A program made the position numbers and the translations under genes. Positions 1-14,168 of a DNA stretch of 64,000 nucleotides are shown here, in pieces. Source of the DNA: Cladorhizidae sp. MBARI D1340-BT2 (lineage: Eukaryota; Porifera; Demospongiae; Poecilosclerida; Cladorhizidae); NCBI GenBank assembly GCA_028752905.1, contig JAQNBH010000013.1, forward strand, positions 26,687,239 to 26,751,238, given 5' to 3'. Every line of letters begins with the position of its first letter. Positions within the stretch are counted from its first letter, which is position 1. The notes below the pieces were generated by a model. It made no database searches, was not told the origin of the DNA, and was given only the letters and a program-made list of their open reading frames with translations.

Positions 1-445
1 TGATTGTCACGTGGAAAAAAATTGCAGGAGCTGGTTGACAGATTGAAAGATTGAAGAAAGAGAACTGGCTGCGCAGGATTGTCAACTACTTCCTTAGTTA
101 ATAGCAGCTATTTCGGTCAGCCAGCTGATGACCTCATCTTTTGTTATCCCCCAGGGAAAACTGCTTTCAAGTAAGTAATCTTAATAAAAGCACTCTCTCT
201 CTCTCAGAGCTATATTTCATACATAAGTTTCAGTCTATTGTCTTAGAATAGCTAGATGGTCGTAAGTTGAGCATCTGTAAGAAGCATGCATTTATTACAT
301 CATTAGATCAAAAGGAAACAAAACAATTTGCAAGGTGATTCAACTTGCCTCAATGCCTTCACTCATTTCTATATAGCTCAACTTGAGTTGTGCTATACTG
401 TACTAATATGATTTATAATAACATATGGTATATTATAACACTCAC
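1..445. other. intronic or downstream sequence of the Sema gene
   Basis: The Sema gene runs leftward, so this stretch should be the intron after its second exon. I looked for the next Sema-domain exon on the minus strand and did not find one. A short CT dinucleotide run lies near 195-207. Nothing else is recognisable. Confidence 0.4.
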
Positions 446-649
446 CATCGCTGTTGAGCTTGTATTGAAAGCAGTTGTATAGGCCAGCATTATAAGTGAT
501 GTTCCATCCAGTTTCAGAGCAAGTGAGGTAGTGATGACTCTTCCATTACTAGAGCTTTGCATCAGATCAATTGTGATATCATGAGGGATGACACCAACTT
601 CAGAACCAATGTCACCCAGTGGCGGAGAAAAACAGTTCTTGCTATCAAA
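446..649 (-). CDS. Sema-domain protein, exon 2
   Basis: This 204-base exon continues the Sema domain begun in the exon at 1413-2318. On the minus strand a pyrimidine-rich stretch ending in cag precedes the exon, which begins TTTGATAGCAAG, and it ends before a gtgagt donor. It holds exactly 68 codons and starts in phase 0, as the first exon ends in phase 0, so the join is clean. Its C-terminal half reads ITTSLALKLDGTSLIMLAY, which fits the Sema strand pattern in which a 'T-S-x-A-V' strand is followed by a hydrophobic 'V-A-F-L-G' strand. The rest of the domain would lie to the left of this window. The protein should be a cell-surface or secreted member of the semaphorin/plexin/Met group. The part seen cannot separate these. 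Confidence 0.75.
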
Positions 650-1412
650 CTGGAAGGAGAAACAAAACAGCACTCCAAGTCTCCATCAGGTAATATTTTC
701 TCAAAAACAGACAATCTAGAATTTGGTAAAAAAGTAAAGCTTCATAAATACTGGATATGTGATTGGATGTTATCTTTCTCTCCTTGCGCTTCTTTTAAGT
801 GTACTAAAATATTCCTGAATACAGTCGAGGCAAAGTGCTGGCATTTGCTTCCCATGGATAGTCTTGTTGAGCAAACCTATTCCTTTTATAAGTGGCTTAT
901 GACAATGAATATTAATGCACAATTCACAATTGTGACACGTGTTTATGTAGCATGCAGCTATATATTAATATATAGGACATTATGAAGGATGAAAGAAATT
1001 AACCTTTAAAAGTGCATGTCAAGCTCATTGTATAGTAATAGTAATAACTTCAGTATTAATGTTCTTATACTTGTATCAATTGCAATACGATCTAAGAGAA
1101 GTTGTTAGTGCTACAAATACTGAGTCATTCAAATATCCTTTTTGGTATCCACTAATGCTATCATGTTCCATTCTGTCGGTAATGTTTTGTGTTGCATGTC
1201 CTGATATATATCTACCCACTAGCCAAAAATTTGACTATTCTGTACATGTTCCAAGCACAATAAACAGGCATGTAGAATTTTTGCAAATTTACTCTGAAAT
1301 AATTGAATTCAATAAAGTAGTAAGTTTGTGTTGAAGTGCCTTCCTATTTAGCAGGAGCATAATTTTATAAATACTGCAATACATTAAAAATGGTATATAT
1401 TGTTGATCTTAC
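650..1412 (-). other. intron 1 of the Sema gene
   Basis: This is the 763-base intron between the two Sema exons, with gtaagat at the donor and tctccttccag at the acceptor. It is AT-rich. Open frames on the plus strand here are short and show no family signature. Confidence 0.7.
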
Positions 1413-2318
1413 CATTCTTTCACTACATGGTAAGTTCGTCTCCCATGCTGTTACCGATAAAGCAAGTGGTTCAGTGTAGCACATGTCATAAGTAGCATCC
1501 ATACTGTCATCAATATCAGAAATACTGATAGAGCACACTAAGTTCCGTCCAGACTCCGCATCGTGATGGCATATGGAGAGAACTATGATGGCTCCCTTCT
1601 TTCCCCCAAAGTTTTCCACTACTGATGCACCACATATTCTATCACCATATTGTACTAACTCGGTTCCACAGAAAATCCTGTCTTCATAGAGAGCTGTGAA
1701 AGAGCAAGATCCTCTTCCATTGGGACAGCAGGAGGAGTTATGGCCAGTCCTCATGACCCTTATGCTAGCATCGCCTCCAAAATCCAAAACAACAAAGTAC
1801 GAGTATTTGCCACCTGAGAAACCAAAAGCGAAGTTCCTCTCGAAAGGACGAAAATTGATGGTGTAGTCCTTAGTGTGTTGTGAATATGAGTCCTTGCTGG
1901 TGTTGAAAACACGACGTAGTCTGATGGTCTGATCGGAAGAGCTACCGATGTAAAATTGTCTTTCAGATGTGAAGATGGCAACATTGCCTAAAGTTGCATC
2001 GGTAAACAGAATTTGAACTGACAGGTTTCCAGTGTTGTAAACTACACACGAGTAGTCAGTTGTGCACACCATCAACATGTCCCCTTCAGGACTGATGGAA
2101 GTATTGACAGCTGGACTTGCAAGGCTGATATTTTGCTCGAGCACTAAGTCATTGCTCAGCCTGAGCAGTTGAGTTCCTGCAGCTACAAAAACGTTTCCAT
2201 CTCTATCCATCTGCAGAGCTGGGTAACCAGATGGACACGCTGGTAAGTCGAACTGCTGCTGGTTAGTTTGAAGTGAGGTCCAAGACACAAACAGGAATAC
2301 TAGCACGTACTTCATCAT
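1413..2318 (-). CDS. Sema-domain protein (plexin/semaphorin family), 5' exon with signal peptide
   Basis: The exon encodes 302 residues in phase 0 and ends at a gtaagat donor. The protein starts MMKYVLVFLFVSWTSLQ, a typical secretory signal peptide, and continues as the first blades of a Sema beta-propeller. Short hydrophobic strands repeat (NVFVAAGTQLLRL near residue 45, MLMVCTTDYSCVVYN near 100, RQFYIGSSSDQTIRLRRV near 125). Paired cysteines include CSFTALYEDRIFCGTEL near residue 215. Several N-glycosylation sites (NIS, NTS, NLS, NSS) agree with an extracellular protein. Sema domains are about 500 residues, so about 370 residues are seen here including exon 2. The start is the ATG pair just before the hydrophobic core; using the second methionine would not change the product. 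A second Sema-family gene (plexin-like) lies on the same strand at 32-44 kb. Whether this gene is a semaphorin or a plexin needs the C-terminal exons. Confidence 0.8.
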
Positions 2319-3040
2319 TCTTTTGTTTTGAGAGCTAACAGACCATCAACATGCACAATGTTGTAATCTCCCTCAAGGACACTTCTGTGAAACCTTTTAT
2401 AGCATTGCCAAATGTCATCCAATAGGTCGGCCTTTAGAATAACACACACAATGCACACGCACACACATACACACACACACCACGCATGCTCACACACACA
2501 CGTACATATATTTATTCTTTTGACATACAATCTCAGCTAACGTATATTGATATCATTGTTTATGTAGTACCACACTGAGAATGCCTCTGTTCTGCAATAC
2601 AATGTGCGATCCTATTCAGCTTCTCAACCTTACAAGAGCTATTAGTTATCGTTATCATGTTCTCGCTTGAAAACATGCTTGGCTTCCTCATGAGAAGAAT
2701 AAAGGTGCACACTGGACCATCATGTCTCACAAATTCAGAATTCCTTGCTTTTGAACACAGTCCATTGTAGTCTGCAGCTGTAGATCCTTGTGAATAACTT
2801 TTCTTTATGCATTCAGTATTTCCTAGGTAATGGAGGAACCTTAGCTTGGATGTATTCAGTCATTAATCTCTGATCAATGATTAGCATTATGGAACAATAA
2901 ATTCGATTTGTATTAATAAAAAAAGCAGTGATAATTACATAGTTAATTTGATTGATGTCAATGGACAACACAATTAAGGATGTGCATTGGTAGAGGTGAA
3001 GCCTAGATAAAGTTAACTTCATTTTAGGGATAGAGCAGTA
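2319..3040. other. upstream region of the Sema gene
   Basis: This is the presumed 5' untranslated and promoter side of the leftward Sema gene. No clear core promoter motif can be assigned by eye. A CA-rich stretch occupies 2442-2502. Confidence 0.35.
2442..2502. repeat. CA-rich microsatellite
   Basis: Interrupted ACACAC runs just upstream of the Sema gene. Low complexity, not coding. Confidence 0.8.
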
Positions 3041-3045
3041 CATCA

Positions 3046-3430
3046 AGTGTGTGTATGTGTGTGTGTGTGTTTATGTGCAATGTGTGTTTTTGTTTGTGTG
3101 TATGTTGTGTTTGTGGGCATGTGCATGGATGTGTGTGTGTTTTGTGTGTGGCCATATTTGTGTATGTGTGGTCTGCATGTGTGTGTGTGTATGTGAGAGG
3201 GAGTGTGCTTATGTGCAAGTGTGTGTGTGTGTTTATGTATGTGCTGTGTTTGTAAGTGCATGTTGTGTGTGTGTGTGCTTCTGTGTATGTGTGTGTGGTG
3301 CAGTTTCATCTGTGCCACTGTGTACATCTGGTATGCATGCATGTGTGTACATATGTGCATGTGTGTTTGTATTTGTGTGTGTGTATGTGTGTATATGTGT
3401 ATGCATGTGTGTGTGTGTGTATGTGCAGCC
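3046..3430. repeat. GT-rich (TGTG/TATG) low-complexity tract
   Basis: About 385 bases of interrupted GTGTGTATGT. It gives open frames in several registers that translate to Cys/Val/Met strings on the plus strand and His/Thr strings on the minus strand. These are artefacts of the dinucleotide repeat. Confidence 0.9.
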
Positions 3431-6400
3431 TTATTAATGAAGGTATATGATTTCCACCAAGTGCTTTACTTGTCCTGGCTTACATCATAACTTCATTGCC
3501 AGTAGAAAGCTATCACAAATAGCTACATGCATGAGGACAAAATCTGATTGAAACTTGACAGTGTAAAAGGAAGGCTAATTAATGCACCCCATTCATGTTT
3601 GAAAATGCAACATTTGTAAGACGTAAATGTGAATGAATATTTTGCTCCATACATTATAGCATCACATAACCATGGTGATGTAATGAGCCTAGCACTGACC
3701 TTAAATCTAGCTATGTCCATTCCCTAAACCCAGCCATAGTTATGGCTCGCTCACTGTCTAACCTAGTGATGTGCTAGAAAGGTGATAAATGGGAATCAGC
3801 TGGAATTTCTCTTGAGTTAGAAGGACTGCAGGGCCAAAAATATATATATTTTATGAGACGGATAAAATGTTCTGTCAAGAATCAAATATGTTTAAGCCAA
3901 GTTAACATACTCTATATGGTAAGGCACTAGACCCATTTGCAGTATTCTTCTTAGTGCTGTCTAAACATCTTTTGTTAGGTGATGAGATAGCACACAGAGG
4001 TACATGCAATGGCCATTTGTTCTCGTCTGTCACCCAGTCCAGCAACATCTGGTACACATGGATGCTGTGTAGTGGGAACAAGTGTTCCAAAGTGTTCCAT
4101 TGCAAACAAACAAATGACAGTTATCTGCAGCATTCTGTGCAACTCTTACATTGCCATTGAGCTGGTCCTGATCCAAAAATGCTATAGAACACTCAAATAG
4201 CTGGCATATGCATAGTCTGCTAAATCCCTCCCACAATTTGCATGGTGTGTACTTGCTGGTTGTAAAATATCAGTGAGTTATAATCACACATTTGCCAATC
4301 TTGCACAGTTTCCTTGGATTATCCAGGGAGCTGTGGCCTGTCAGGAATTCAAGGCATTGCCCAAAAGATGCTTTAGCAATAGTAAACAGTGACTCTACAA
4401 CAATTATTATAATAAATCCATGGTAACCTGTAAATTGGGAGATTTAAATCCAAATCCAGGAGAGTCCTTGGAAGTTGTTAAGTAGCTAAGTAAATATTCC
4501 TGATCATCGATGTGTTTTCCTTTTGGGTTGAAAAGCCATAAGCCTAAAAAGTTATCTAGAGTACTCACTATTTGTGGGTCAAAAATGTATTAGACTTTCC
4601 CCCCATTAATATTTTTATATGTGAAGCCCAATTTTAACATCAGTGTTGCTATTGAACTATGCAAGCCATGCAGACCCATATTTTCTATGGCTGCATAAGT
4701 TTATTCTACAGACATCATTGATTGAATTCAGAACCTTTAATCATATGATATTCCCGAGGATTAATTTTCAATAAAATAAAATAAAATTCATGGTGATGTT
4801 TTGAAAGAAACAGTAAATGGTAGTAGTCAGCTTTATAGCGTTTATATAATATTCGCAATAAGTAATGACTTTCATAGCTTTAACAATTGCATATAGCTCA
4901 ACAGCAAATTCATTGTTTTACTCTTATTATGATGGTTAGTTCATAGAGGACTTTGAGATGGTTTCAGTGACAATACTGCACATTTGAAGTTCTTCTGTAA
5001 TTCAGTGCAGTGGTAATGATACTGCCTAATGATATAAGTATCCAGAATTGCAGTCAAGATACAGCTATGTTGTAATGTATGATATGTAACTTTCAACTAT
5101 AATGTAGCTACATTACTGTTTATTTATTATCCCCCTGTGGTTATATGGTGATTGTGTGAACTGTGTGCAACCATTTTGCAAACCATGTTCAAGTGCACAT
5201 TCCATCATTTTGGAGAGAAGTGATAAGTTGTAGCAACCATGAAAAAGTAAAGCTGATTTCGCTTTAACATAACACAGATTGAAGTAGACAGAAAAGAGCA
5301 GGAAAGCCTTGAATATAATAGTGTCATCTTGTCAGAGGCAGCAGGAATATCATTAGATAGAGAGTTTAAATTTAAAAAAAGTCTGTATACGTAGTTGACA
5401 TAGTTATGTACAGTTGAGTACAAGATTATTTAGCGGTAATCCACAAAAACCAATAACCCCAAATTACCCCTGAAATTACCCTGAAATATTTTCAAATGTC
5501 CTATTATTATAACGACATGGAGAATCAACATCTTTATGCAGATATAAATAATATTGTAAATAAGCTCCTATGTAGACGATCCTAATTGCATACGCATTCT
5601 TTACAATCATACCCATGACAGGTTACTTTTAACCATTTTGTAATTTTCATGCTTGTCTGCAACCTCATAGCTATATGCACTTCATTCCAATTATGTCCAC
5701 TTTCAACTATGAAATGCCCACATAAGGTATTCTAAGACTTCTAGTGATAATCCATTAAACACTACAAGCTGCTTTTCCTGCTACTACAGTCGTGAGAAGT
5801 TAGTTCCCACAGCTGGGTTCTCTATAAAGCAGAAAATGACATCAACTCATGTCACCACCTGCAGTAAAAGAGAATTAGTAGTACTTTGGTATAACATTGG
5901 AGCTCTCAATAGAAAGTCATCAGAGAGCCTCCTGGTATCTAAAATACTCTTATAATTTGCTTAGAGCATTTTAGTCCTCACATCATCTAAAATTCAATGT
6001 AATATCATCATTTACTTCTTATTCTACTACTTCTGCTATTACTACCGTACTGGTCTTTTGTTAGCATCACTGGCATTATATAAGGGAAGTGAGGGAGAAG
6101 CATGTCTTTCCTGGGAATGTTTCATCTATGGAGGTGTTTGGAATTTTTTGCATAAAAAAGGAACAACAAGTGATACATTTACAAACAACAAAAAGAGACA
6201 CTCGAGAACTACTTACTCTCAGTCAATGAAGGAGATTAAAAGTGATGATGAGACACGGATGAATGCACATCACATAGGAAGGAACACATTTAGTCGACAG
6301 TGAAGGATGAGGAGGACAAATCATTCCAAATGGGAAGGGACAATGGCTTATTTTATATGCATGCAAGTGGATTGGAAGGTGGGGTTTCAGGGGAAGACCT

Positions 6401-7860
6401 GCTATTAAGTCCCAGACAACTCAAAAGATGAATAGCTAGCAGCACTTCGTGGAATAGTTTACAGCACCAGTATTTCAAGAAACTATGAAAGACGCTAGAA
6501 TAACTAAATGGAAAGACAAACTGCAAATGACCACAAGGACAAAAGACAATAGAAAAAAATGGTAGGACGAACACAGTGTGCAATTAATAAGACAGTCCTG
6601 AAAGGGAAAGCACAAAAAACTTACAAAAGAAAGACAAGTACCTTGTATAGATAGCTAGAAATATATCATGACAGAAACTCAATGTTGGACACCTGAAGAA
6701 ATTATGAAAGCGATGAGTGAAATGTGAAAAGGAATTTTCAGACTCACATTAGTGTGTATGGTGACTCTATTTGAAGGATGGATGATGAATTTGTGTTTGA
6801 TGACGATGGTGAAGATGACTGTGATGTAGTTGTGATTGGCACACAGTTGATACACAATGCATTGCACAACATCGTGAAAGTACAGGAACATGCTGGCTGA
6901 ACATACAGAGGCCAAAGACACTTTGTCCAAATTCACGACTCAACTTGGCTAAGGCACAGACTTTTTAAAAGTTTCCCCACCCTTATAAAAAAGTTGCCAT
7001 CATCTACCATTGATGTACTACATATTCCAGTTAACCATGGTAGAAAGAGAGTGATGTAGTATCGGTTTGACTGAGACACTTGTCCTGCTCGCAAACTTCT
7101 ACAGGAATGCTTTTGTTCTATCACATCTAAACATTACTGTGAATATAATTTGAACTAAATTTCTACGTAATGGAGCACTTCTGCATTTGCTGAACTTCTT
7201 AACAACCTTTCGTTTGGTCCATTTTTGCTATCTGTAGCTATAGAGCTCCTTTATATAATTATTGTTCCACTCACTGTGACACTTCCTAGAATTGTCTGAA
7301 CTTGTAAACTCACAGTGGAATAACTCCTAGTTAGCAGCTGCAATACAGTGTTATTTTACTTGTATGCAAATGAATTTGGAACAATGGTTATATAGTCTTT
7401 GGTAAGAAATACATATAATAGGATCCGAGATAATGTGTCAATCGATTAAATTTGAGTTCTTGATTTTAAGTTATTGAAATAGAGCTAGGCGGGAAAAAAT
7501 ATACTTCACGGTGTTTTTGAAGAAGTTTTATTTCCTGTTACAGATACACCAAAATCAAAAGGGGTTCAACAGCATATGATTTGATTAGGTAAATGTTAGT
7601 ATAGGAATGAAATGTCGCTCTGGAAGGGTTTGTTTAACATGAGTTACCATGTTTTTATCAATGAAGCAGTATGCATGTTTGCATAGGAAAGATAATGATA
7701 ACATCCATTGCTATGTTCTATAACTTTCTTTGAAGATTTTGCCTTAATTAAAAAAAAAAAACATACCAACAATATTGATTCTAGTGGCTAATCAGTGGCT
7801 CCATTTAGAGCAGGAAAGTCAGTTGACTTATCTCCAGTTGACATTACAGATATATACAGC
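3431..7860. other. 4.4 kb without a recognisable gene
   Basis: AT-rich sequence. Open frames on both strands are under about 85 codons and show no family motif, codon bias or splice pattern that I can support. It may hold old transposon fragments beyond recognition. Confidence 0.5.
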
Positions 7861-8000
7861 GACCTTCTTGATAATCAATTTACTCACTCGACATATTAGC
7901 TAGCTATCATCATTGTTCATTTTTCCTGATGAAGGCCAGAGCATCTAGCTGAAATGTATATGTTGACTACAGAGAAAGTCGTTGTATTAGTTGACATAAT
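7861..8000 (+). repeat. foldback repeat copy 1 with hammerhead-like core
   Basis: The left arm (7861-7895, ccttcttgataatcaattta...) matches the inverted left arm of the copy at 60.4 kb. The centre at 7926 reads CTGATGA, then a short hairpin built on CCAG-AGCAT-CTAG, then GAAA. The right arm is diverged. The same core recurs at 14.17 and 60.45 kb, and a derived form is tandemly repeated at 34.25-35.25 kb. Confidence 0.6.
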
Positions 8001-8401
8001 TTCTCTGTTTTACTCAAATTAAAATCCACAATGAGTGCCAAAACAAGCAGTAAGATTAGTTCCTGTAGAATCTATTGTCCTTAGGAATTAAAAATAAAAT
8101 ATTTAAAAACAATTAAACGTAATTATTTTTTGGTTATTATTGTTGCTTTTCTTGGAAATTGCACCACAAACTACTGGATGCATGCTGAGCTTATATATAT
8201 GAGCTTTTGTGGTACACTATAGTTTGAAATCAAAATCCAAATTCCTCCTAATAATACGTAAGACTAGCTAGGGGTCTACAGGACATTTACAACTTATTCA
8301 AACCCAACTTGAAGTCGAACTGAGAGTACTGCATTTTGCTTCAAATTGGTACTACGACAAAAAACTTTCCATTAATTCTATCATGTGGAGTGAGGAATAA
8401 A

Positions 8402-8700
<299 letters not shown>

Positions 8701-8879
8701 TAATTGAAAACACAACATACCAAGATCATTAACACCTAATTAACACATATACTTATATAATAATCAATTACAAAAATACCTAAATAATACTGAAATAATA
8801 ACTAATTAACAATAAATAAATAAATAACTAAAAAGCTAACACGTTCAACTCCCGACTGATTATTATTATTATCCCGACT

Positions 8880-9362
<483 letters not shown>

Positions 9363-11032
9363 TATCATTACATTATTTTAAAATAATAAATAGTGCTTTT
9401 TGATTAGTTGAGTTTTGAAAAAGTATTTTGTATTCAGTGACAATTGTTTTAGTATAAATAAATATGTAGAAAGTGGACATGGTAAAAGACAATATTTCTA
9501 TCGACATCTTTTGATGACTTATACTACATTACGGGAAATCATGCCTATATATAATCAATAGGAAAACTCATCTTTGTGCAATTTCAGGCAGCACAGAGTT
9601 TAGAATAGTGTCTGCTCGTGAGGTTATCATTACTAGAATCTATAAGTGCTCTGGATTAAACTTTTGAGCTCACCAATGCTTTGGAAATCCTTTGAGGTGT
9701 ATATTATTAGGCTTCATTAGAGCCAATTTTCTTTGACCCTGGGCTTCACAGCTTGTCTAACCAATGCTTGTCAACAAACAAAAGGAGGTCAGGCTTGTGC
9801 CGATATTGTTAACCTTGCTTGATCACTTCATTCTCCAAATAGACAGCCTTCAATACTTTGTTAAGACTAATCCTTGGATTTTGATTACTTGTGTCATACA
9901 AGTGGTCTTAAAGAAACCGTATCTCTGTCGACATAATTATTATATAATACAATATGTATTTGTTCAGGACACAAAGTAGTGTAATTTCACCCAGGATGTG
10001 TTGATCTCTGAATGTGATTTTGCTGTTACACTCTTCTGGTGGACCCTTGGAGAAAAATAGTTTTAAAGAAGATGAATACAAAAATCAATACAGGAATATA
10101 TATTAAGTTAGCTAAGCAGTATACAAATAAAGAAAGAACATCAGTTCAAGCACTTAATAGTTTCACAGGTAAATCCAAATAATGTTCCAATCTCTAGAAT
10201 TATTTGTAGGCTTTAAACCCTTGGATAGAGTTTTCCAGTGCTGTCACTACAAACACACTCATTTGAGCATAATGTGCAATATTGTAGTGTGATGAACATG
10301 CTCCATAATGGTTATTATGCACCAAAATTGAATATCACCACTGTCACAGCAGAATGAAAGATGTCAAAGAAAACTGGGCAAAGCTTTCACAAACTACCAA
10401 AACAACAATAACATAGGGTGATTGTGATTATAATATAGTACAACACCAGTGAGGCCATGAAGTGGTTAACAATTATCGATGCCTTTTGTAAAGGGAACTG
10501 AAAGATGACCATTCCCATAAAGCTAAGCAGAAATTAAACAAAACAGAATATCGCCAAAATATAAACCTCAGAATCATCTGTCTGTAACAATGAAGGCTTG
10601 CGTAGAACTCTCGATCCTCCCCACTACCAGCACATAAGCAACAAAGTCAGGGTTTCCTCGACAACCAAGTTAATATTTATACATTCCTGAGGCAGTGGAA
10701 AAAATTATTTGGGCAAATAATTTCACCTTAAAGGAAAACTGTGTGCTGTAACAATGTGTCCTTAGACGAGGGCTAAATAACAACTCTATCACAGCACAAA
10801 TGATCAGTTGCTATAAAAATATTACACCATGGTAATGATCATGGAGGTTCCAGTCACCACAAGTTTACCTCGGTAAAAAATATTTACATTGTCGGGATCC
10901 GATCTACTTTGTGCATCTGGTAGCAGGAGTGGTAGAACTGACAGGAAGAGACATGCATTTTCTTGTATTCCTACACCAATGGTGGACACATAAATCCATA
11001 ATTATGTAATTTCTCCCCAACCCTTTTTTTAC
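9363..11032. other. no recognisable gene
   Basis: AT-rich sequence without a supportable open frame. I see nothing here beyond short AT tracts. Confidence 0.5.
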
Positions 11033-11161
11033 CTGAAAATCATGTGGCATATCGCAAAGGCATTTCTTGTGATATACTTTAATCTTAGCTTGGTCTGTAA
11101 TAGCAGGAATTTGAGTTGTCCAACTCTGCTTTCCAAGAGCTCTCAGCTTGTTGTCAGCCAT
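11033..11161 (-). CDS. possible first coding exon, unknown protein
   Basis: A 129-base stretch on the minus strand opens with ATG and gives exactly 43 codons before a plausible donor (TTTTCAG|gtaaaa). The product begins MADNKLRALGKQSW and holds a short Cys-x-Cys (KKCLCDMPH). No family is recognised. A second open patch upstream on the same strand (about 11535-11655) contains the acidic stretch DKDQEIAWINECLPVPLPEE and could be another exon, but I could not link the two by phase. The splice call is by eye and this may be chance. Confidence 0.25.
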
Positions 11162-11163
11162 GA

Positions 11164-12878
11164 TCAGTCGTATTATTTCCACATCAGTTACAATGAAGTA
11201 TCACACTAGCATGAGTGAGAAGAAGGGTGAGCACTGCCAAGAAATTACATAGCGATTGAGCACATGGAGGTTGACCAAATTAACTGGTGTTCTGGTTAGA
11301 AATTGAAACCTGACAAGTGACCTACTCTATACTTTTTTTCTTGCAGGAATGGAAATCAGGTAAAGATTATGGTTAAGACCCAGATTCTGTTCAGTAATCT
11401 CTGCCTGCCTCATGGCAAAGGAATGTACATCAAGAACCTGTTTAATCCTGTTTGTTTTCTTCAATTGCCCTGTAGCTATATATGTATATATATAATTATG
11501 TTGAATTATGCTCTAGAAAAGAAAACAAATTATACTTGTAGAATTATTATGTGCTGTTCATAGCTCATTCTGTCCTCCTCAGGTAATGGAACTGGGAGAC
11601 ACTCATTAATCCAGGCAATTTCCTGATCTTTGTCACTTCTTCGACAGATCCATATTACAAGTGATGCATGTACAGACAGATTACCATACCAGCTGATAAC
11701 AGATGCACCACAAAAACCAAGGGTCATGCAGACAGATGGATAACACAAACACAATGTGATGCAGACAGATGTAACACAAACACTGTGTTGTACAGACATG
11801 TGCACCACACAAACACAGTGTCCATTCTGACATGTGCCCCACACATCATATAGACACATCCACGACACAAGCCAGGTCTATATTTAGAAAAAATGCTGGG
11901 GATGGTGTGGCAATAAGCAGAGAAAGGATTGCCAAAAGGGGCACTGTCACAAAAAGGCACTACACAACAATCAAACCATCAAACTTATATTCCACCATCA
12001 CCATCAACTGTCAATGGCATTCAAGCATCCAATTGGCCTTCTTGTCATAAATTTCCCTTAGTGAGGGAATTTTGGCCATTCATTGATGGAGTAACAGCAA
12101 TGCTGCCAAACTATTTATTCTGCACTCTCTCATTGTAAGTGCTAAAAACTGGAAATTTTGTTCTTATTGAATGAAATTTCCCTTAAGGCCTATCGATTTG
12201 GAGGCTAGTTTACAGCTAAGGGATCTCAATTTGAGATAGTCATTTTAGGTGTGTATAGGGGTGGGTGGGTGGGTGGAGGGGGGGGGGGGTGTGGGGGGAG
12301 CAATTGTCTCCTTGAAACTCACCCCATCCTTCCCACTCCCTGCCAAATTAAATACAGGCCTGAAAAGACATTGTCTGTTCAGACAGGCATCACACTTGGT
12401 ATAGACGGATACACTACATAAACCCGTACGGAGACAGATAACCTTCAGATACAACATTCCCCCCCCCCCCCTTGTAATATCCATACATTACCACAAGAAT
12501 GTATTCAAGAGGTTACACCCAAGTTTACCCGTCACCCAAGTTTACCCTTAGGTTACACCCAAGCTTGGTTTAGATGTTGTCAATCTAGGCTTCTTATCAC
12601 GACCGAACTTCTTGAGCCTGTTCGCAGCCTCTGTACTGTAAAATACTACATGCATATACGAGATGAAATTGTAAAGATTTCCATCTTTAGTCTTGAAAAG
12701 GGGTAATTTTCTATAACTGAATGGGCCACACATATTTAGTCTGCTCTATCTGGGAAATGCTTGAATCACAGCATACATGAAGCCACCTCAGACAAAAAGG
12801 TTAGCTTTTACTTGGACCACAACTTCCCAATAGCAAGGGTACCTCCTAATTGATGTGGATAATACTTTAAGAGGAAAG
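11164..12878. other. no clear gene; short tandem and homopolymer tracts
   Basis: 11700-11850 holds a degenerate ~36-base repeat built on acacaaacacagtgt and cagacatgtg. A poly-G tract lies near 12283-12291 and a poly-C tract near 12461-12471. A small duplicated acaccca-agtttaccc block lies at 12510-12565. No coding sequence is supported, apart from the weak patch near 11.6 kb mentioned with the exon candidate at 11033. Confidence 0.45.
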
Positions 12879-12950
12879 GGTCCGGTGGTGGAATGGTATC
12901 ATCCTCTGACTTTGGGTTTCATCAACAGAATACAAGTGAGGTAATCAATA
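12879..12950 (+). pseudogene. tRNA-Gln-like 5' half (tRNA pseudogene or SINE head)
   Basis: The stretch starting ggtccggtggtggaatggt resembles the acceptor, D arm and box A of eukaryotic tRNA-Gln, and is followed by ctctgactttg, close to that tRNA's CTCTGGACTTTG anticodon arm. The 3' half does not fit: no GGTTCGAATCC-type box B follows, and the acceptor strand cannot pair. It is either a decayed tRNA gene or the head of a tRNA-derived SINE. Confidence 0.35.
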
Positions 12951-14168
12951 TACGACAGCCAATTAAAAATTAAATAACCACAATCTGATTCTATCTGCAC
13001 ACTTTAGTGTGAGTTATCTAAATACACATCAATTGAAGACAAAAGTTCGACAAAAAATCTGGAACTTGATGTGACCAAAAAAAATCTATGCATTGTGACT
13101 ACTGCAACTGAGCCATGATGATGATAGTTACAGCATTAAAACACTATACACTGTACTGTCTAAATAATGACTGACAGCAATTTAGCTATGCTGATGCTAG
13201 TTACAGTATTATATAGCTACACGGTTTTGTCTAGATAAAGAGTGACAACAACTTAGCCGTACTGATGCTAGTTACAGTATTAAAACACTAAGCTCTAGGG
13301 AAGCATGGCATTGTAGTACCATGAATTACCACCACAATACTTGGGGCTAGATTTATCACTTTCAGATCCAGAATGAATGTTACCTGAGGCTTACATGATT
13401 TTGTATAAATTAATAGGGGCATAGCAATAAATCATTGGGCCAGTCTCAGGCCATGGACTGAGCATTATTTAATGAATGCGTGTGTGGTCTAAGGTATAAT
13501 GGGTATACTCACGTACGCATGCATGGAACAGAATTCCTAGCATTAAACTAGAACTCCAAGCAGGATGGCAACAGGATCAGCAATTTTGAGGATATTTCAG
13601 GTATTCCACATCTACCTGATCCAGGATTTAAGTTTCAAAGCACTCCTTTGGGAAGAAAACAGTGGCATATTAGTGTTTCCAGCACTCATGGTTTCCCAAG
13701 TGGACTTTACTTCACTACAATGAGTTGGTTTATTGCCACACATGTTTGCTTATGCTTAAAGAGAACCAAACCAATACTGACCCCAAGCATTTGTAAGTAA
13801 CAACACTAAGCTTGGAGTCAGAGTAGAGTACACTAGACCCTCAATATTCTGAATAGCCTCTTGAATAGCCTTGTACCAGTGACTAGATATTAATGATGCG
13901 TAGGATCGGTTAAGATCTTGAGAATGAAGAATTTTGGGACCTCTATAAAATTCCATCCATTGATGCTGCTACTCTTTCTCCCAGCATTCAAGACAGTATG
14001 TTAAGGTTTGACTTGTCCCTGTGCAAACTTTGTCGTTCTTTGAGACCACCTGAGAATGTGTCAAGTCAGTAATAGATCAAAATACACTAAAACTTTGGCA
14101 GGTCATTCACATCTGTTAGAATGCACTTCCAGCAACCTTGCCATCTATGCATCTTTATCATTATTATT
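12951..14168. other. no recognisable gene; short tandem duplication
   Basis: 13110-13295 contains about 2.5 copies of a ~70-base unit built on gatgctagttacagtatt. The rest is unassigned AT-rich DNA. Confidence 0.5.

Noticed and set aside
557..985. 142-codon plus-strand open frame
   Set aside because: It overlaps the Sema exon 2 on the opposite strand and has no family motif; taken as antisense chance.
3024..3490. Cys/Val-rich and His/Thr-rich frames
   Set aside because: GT/CA dinucleotide repeat artefact; no splice or start context.
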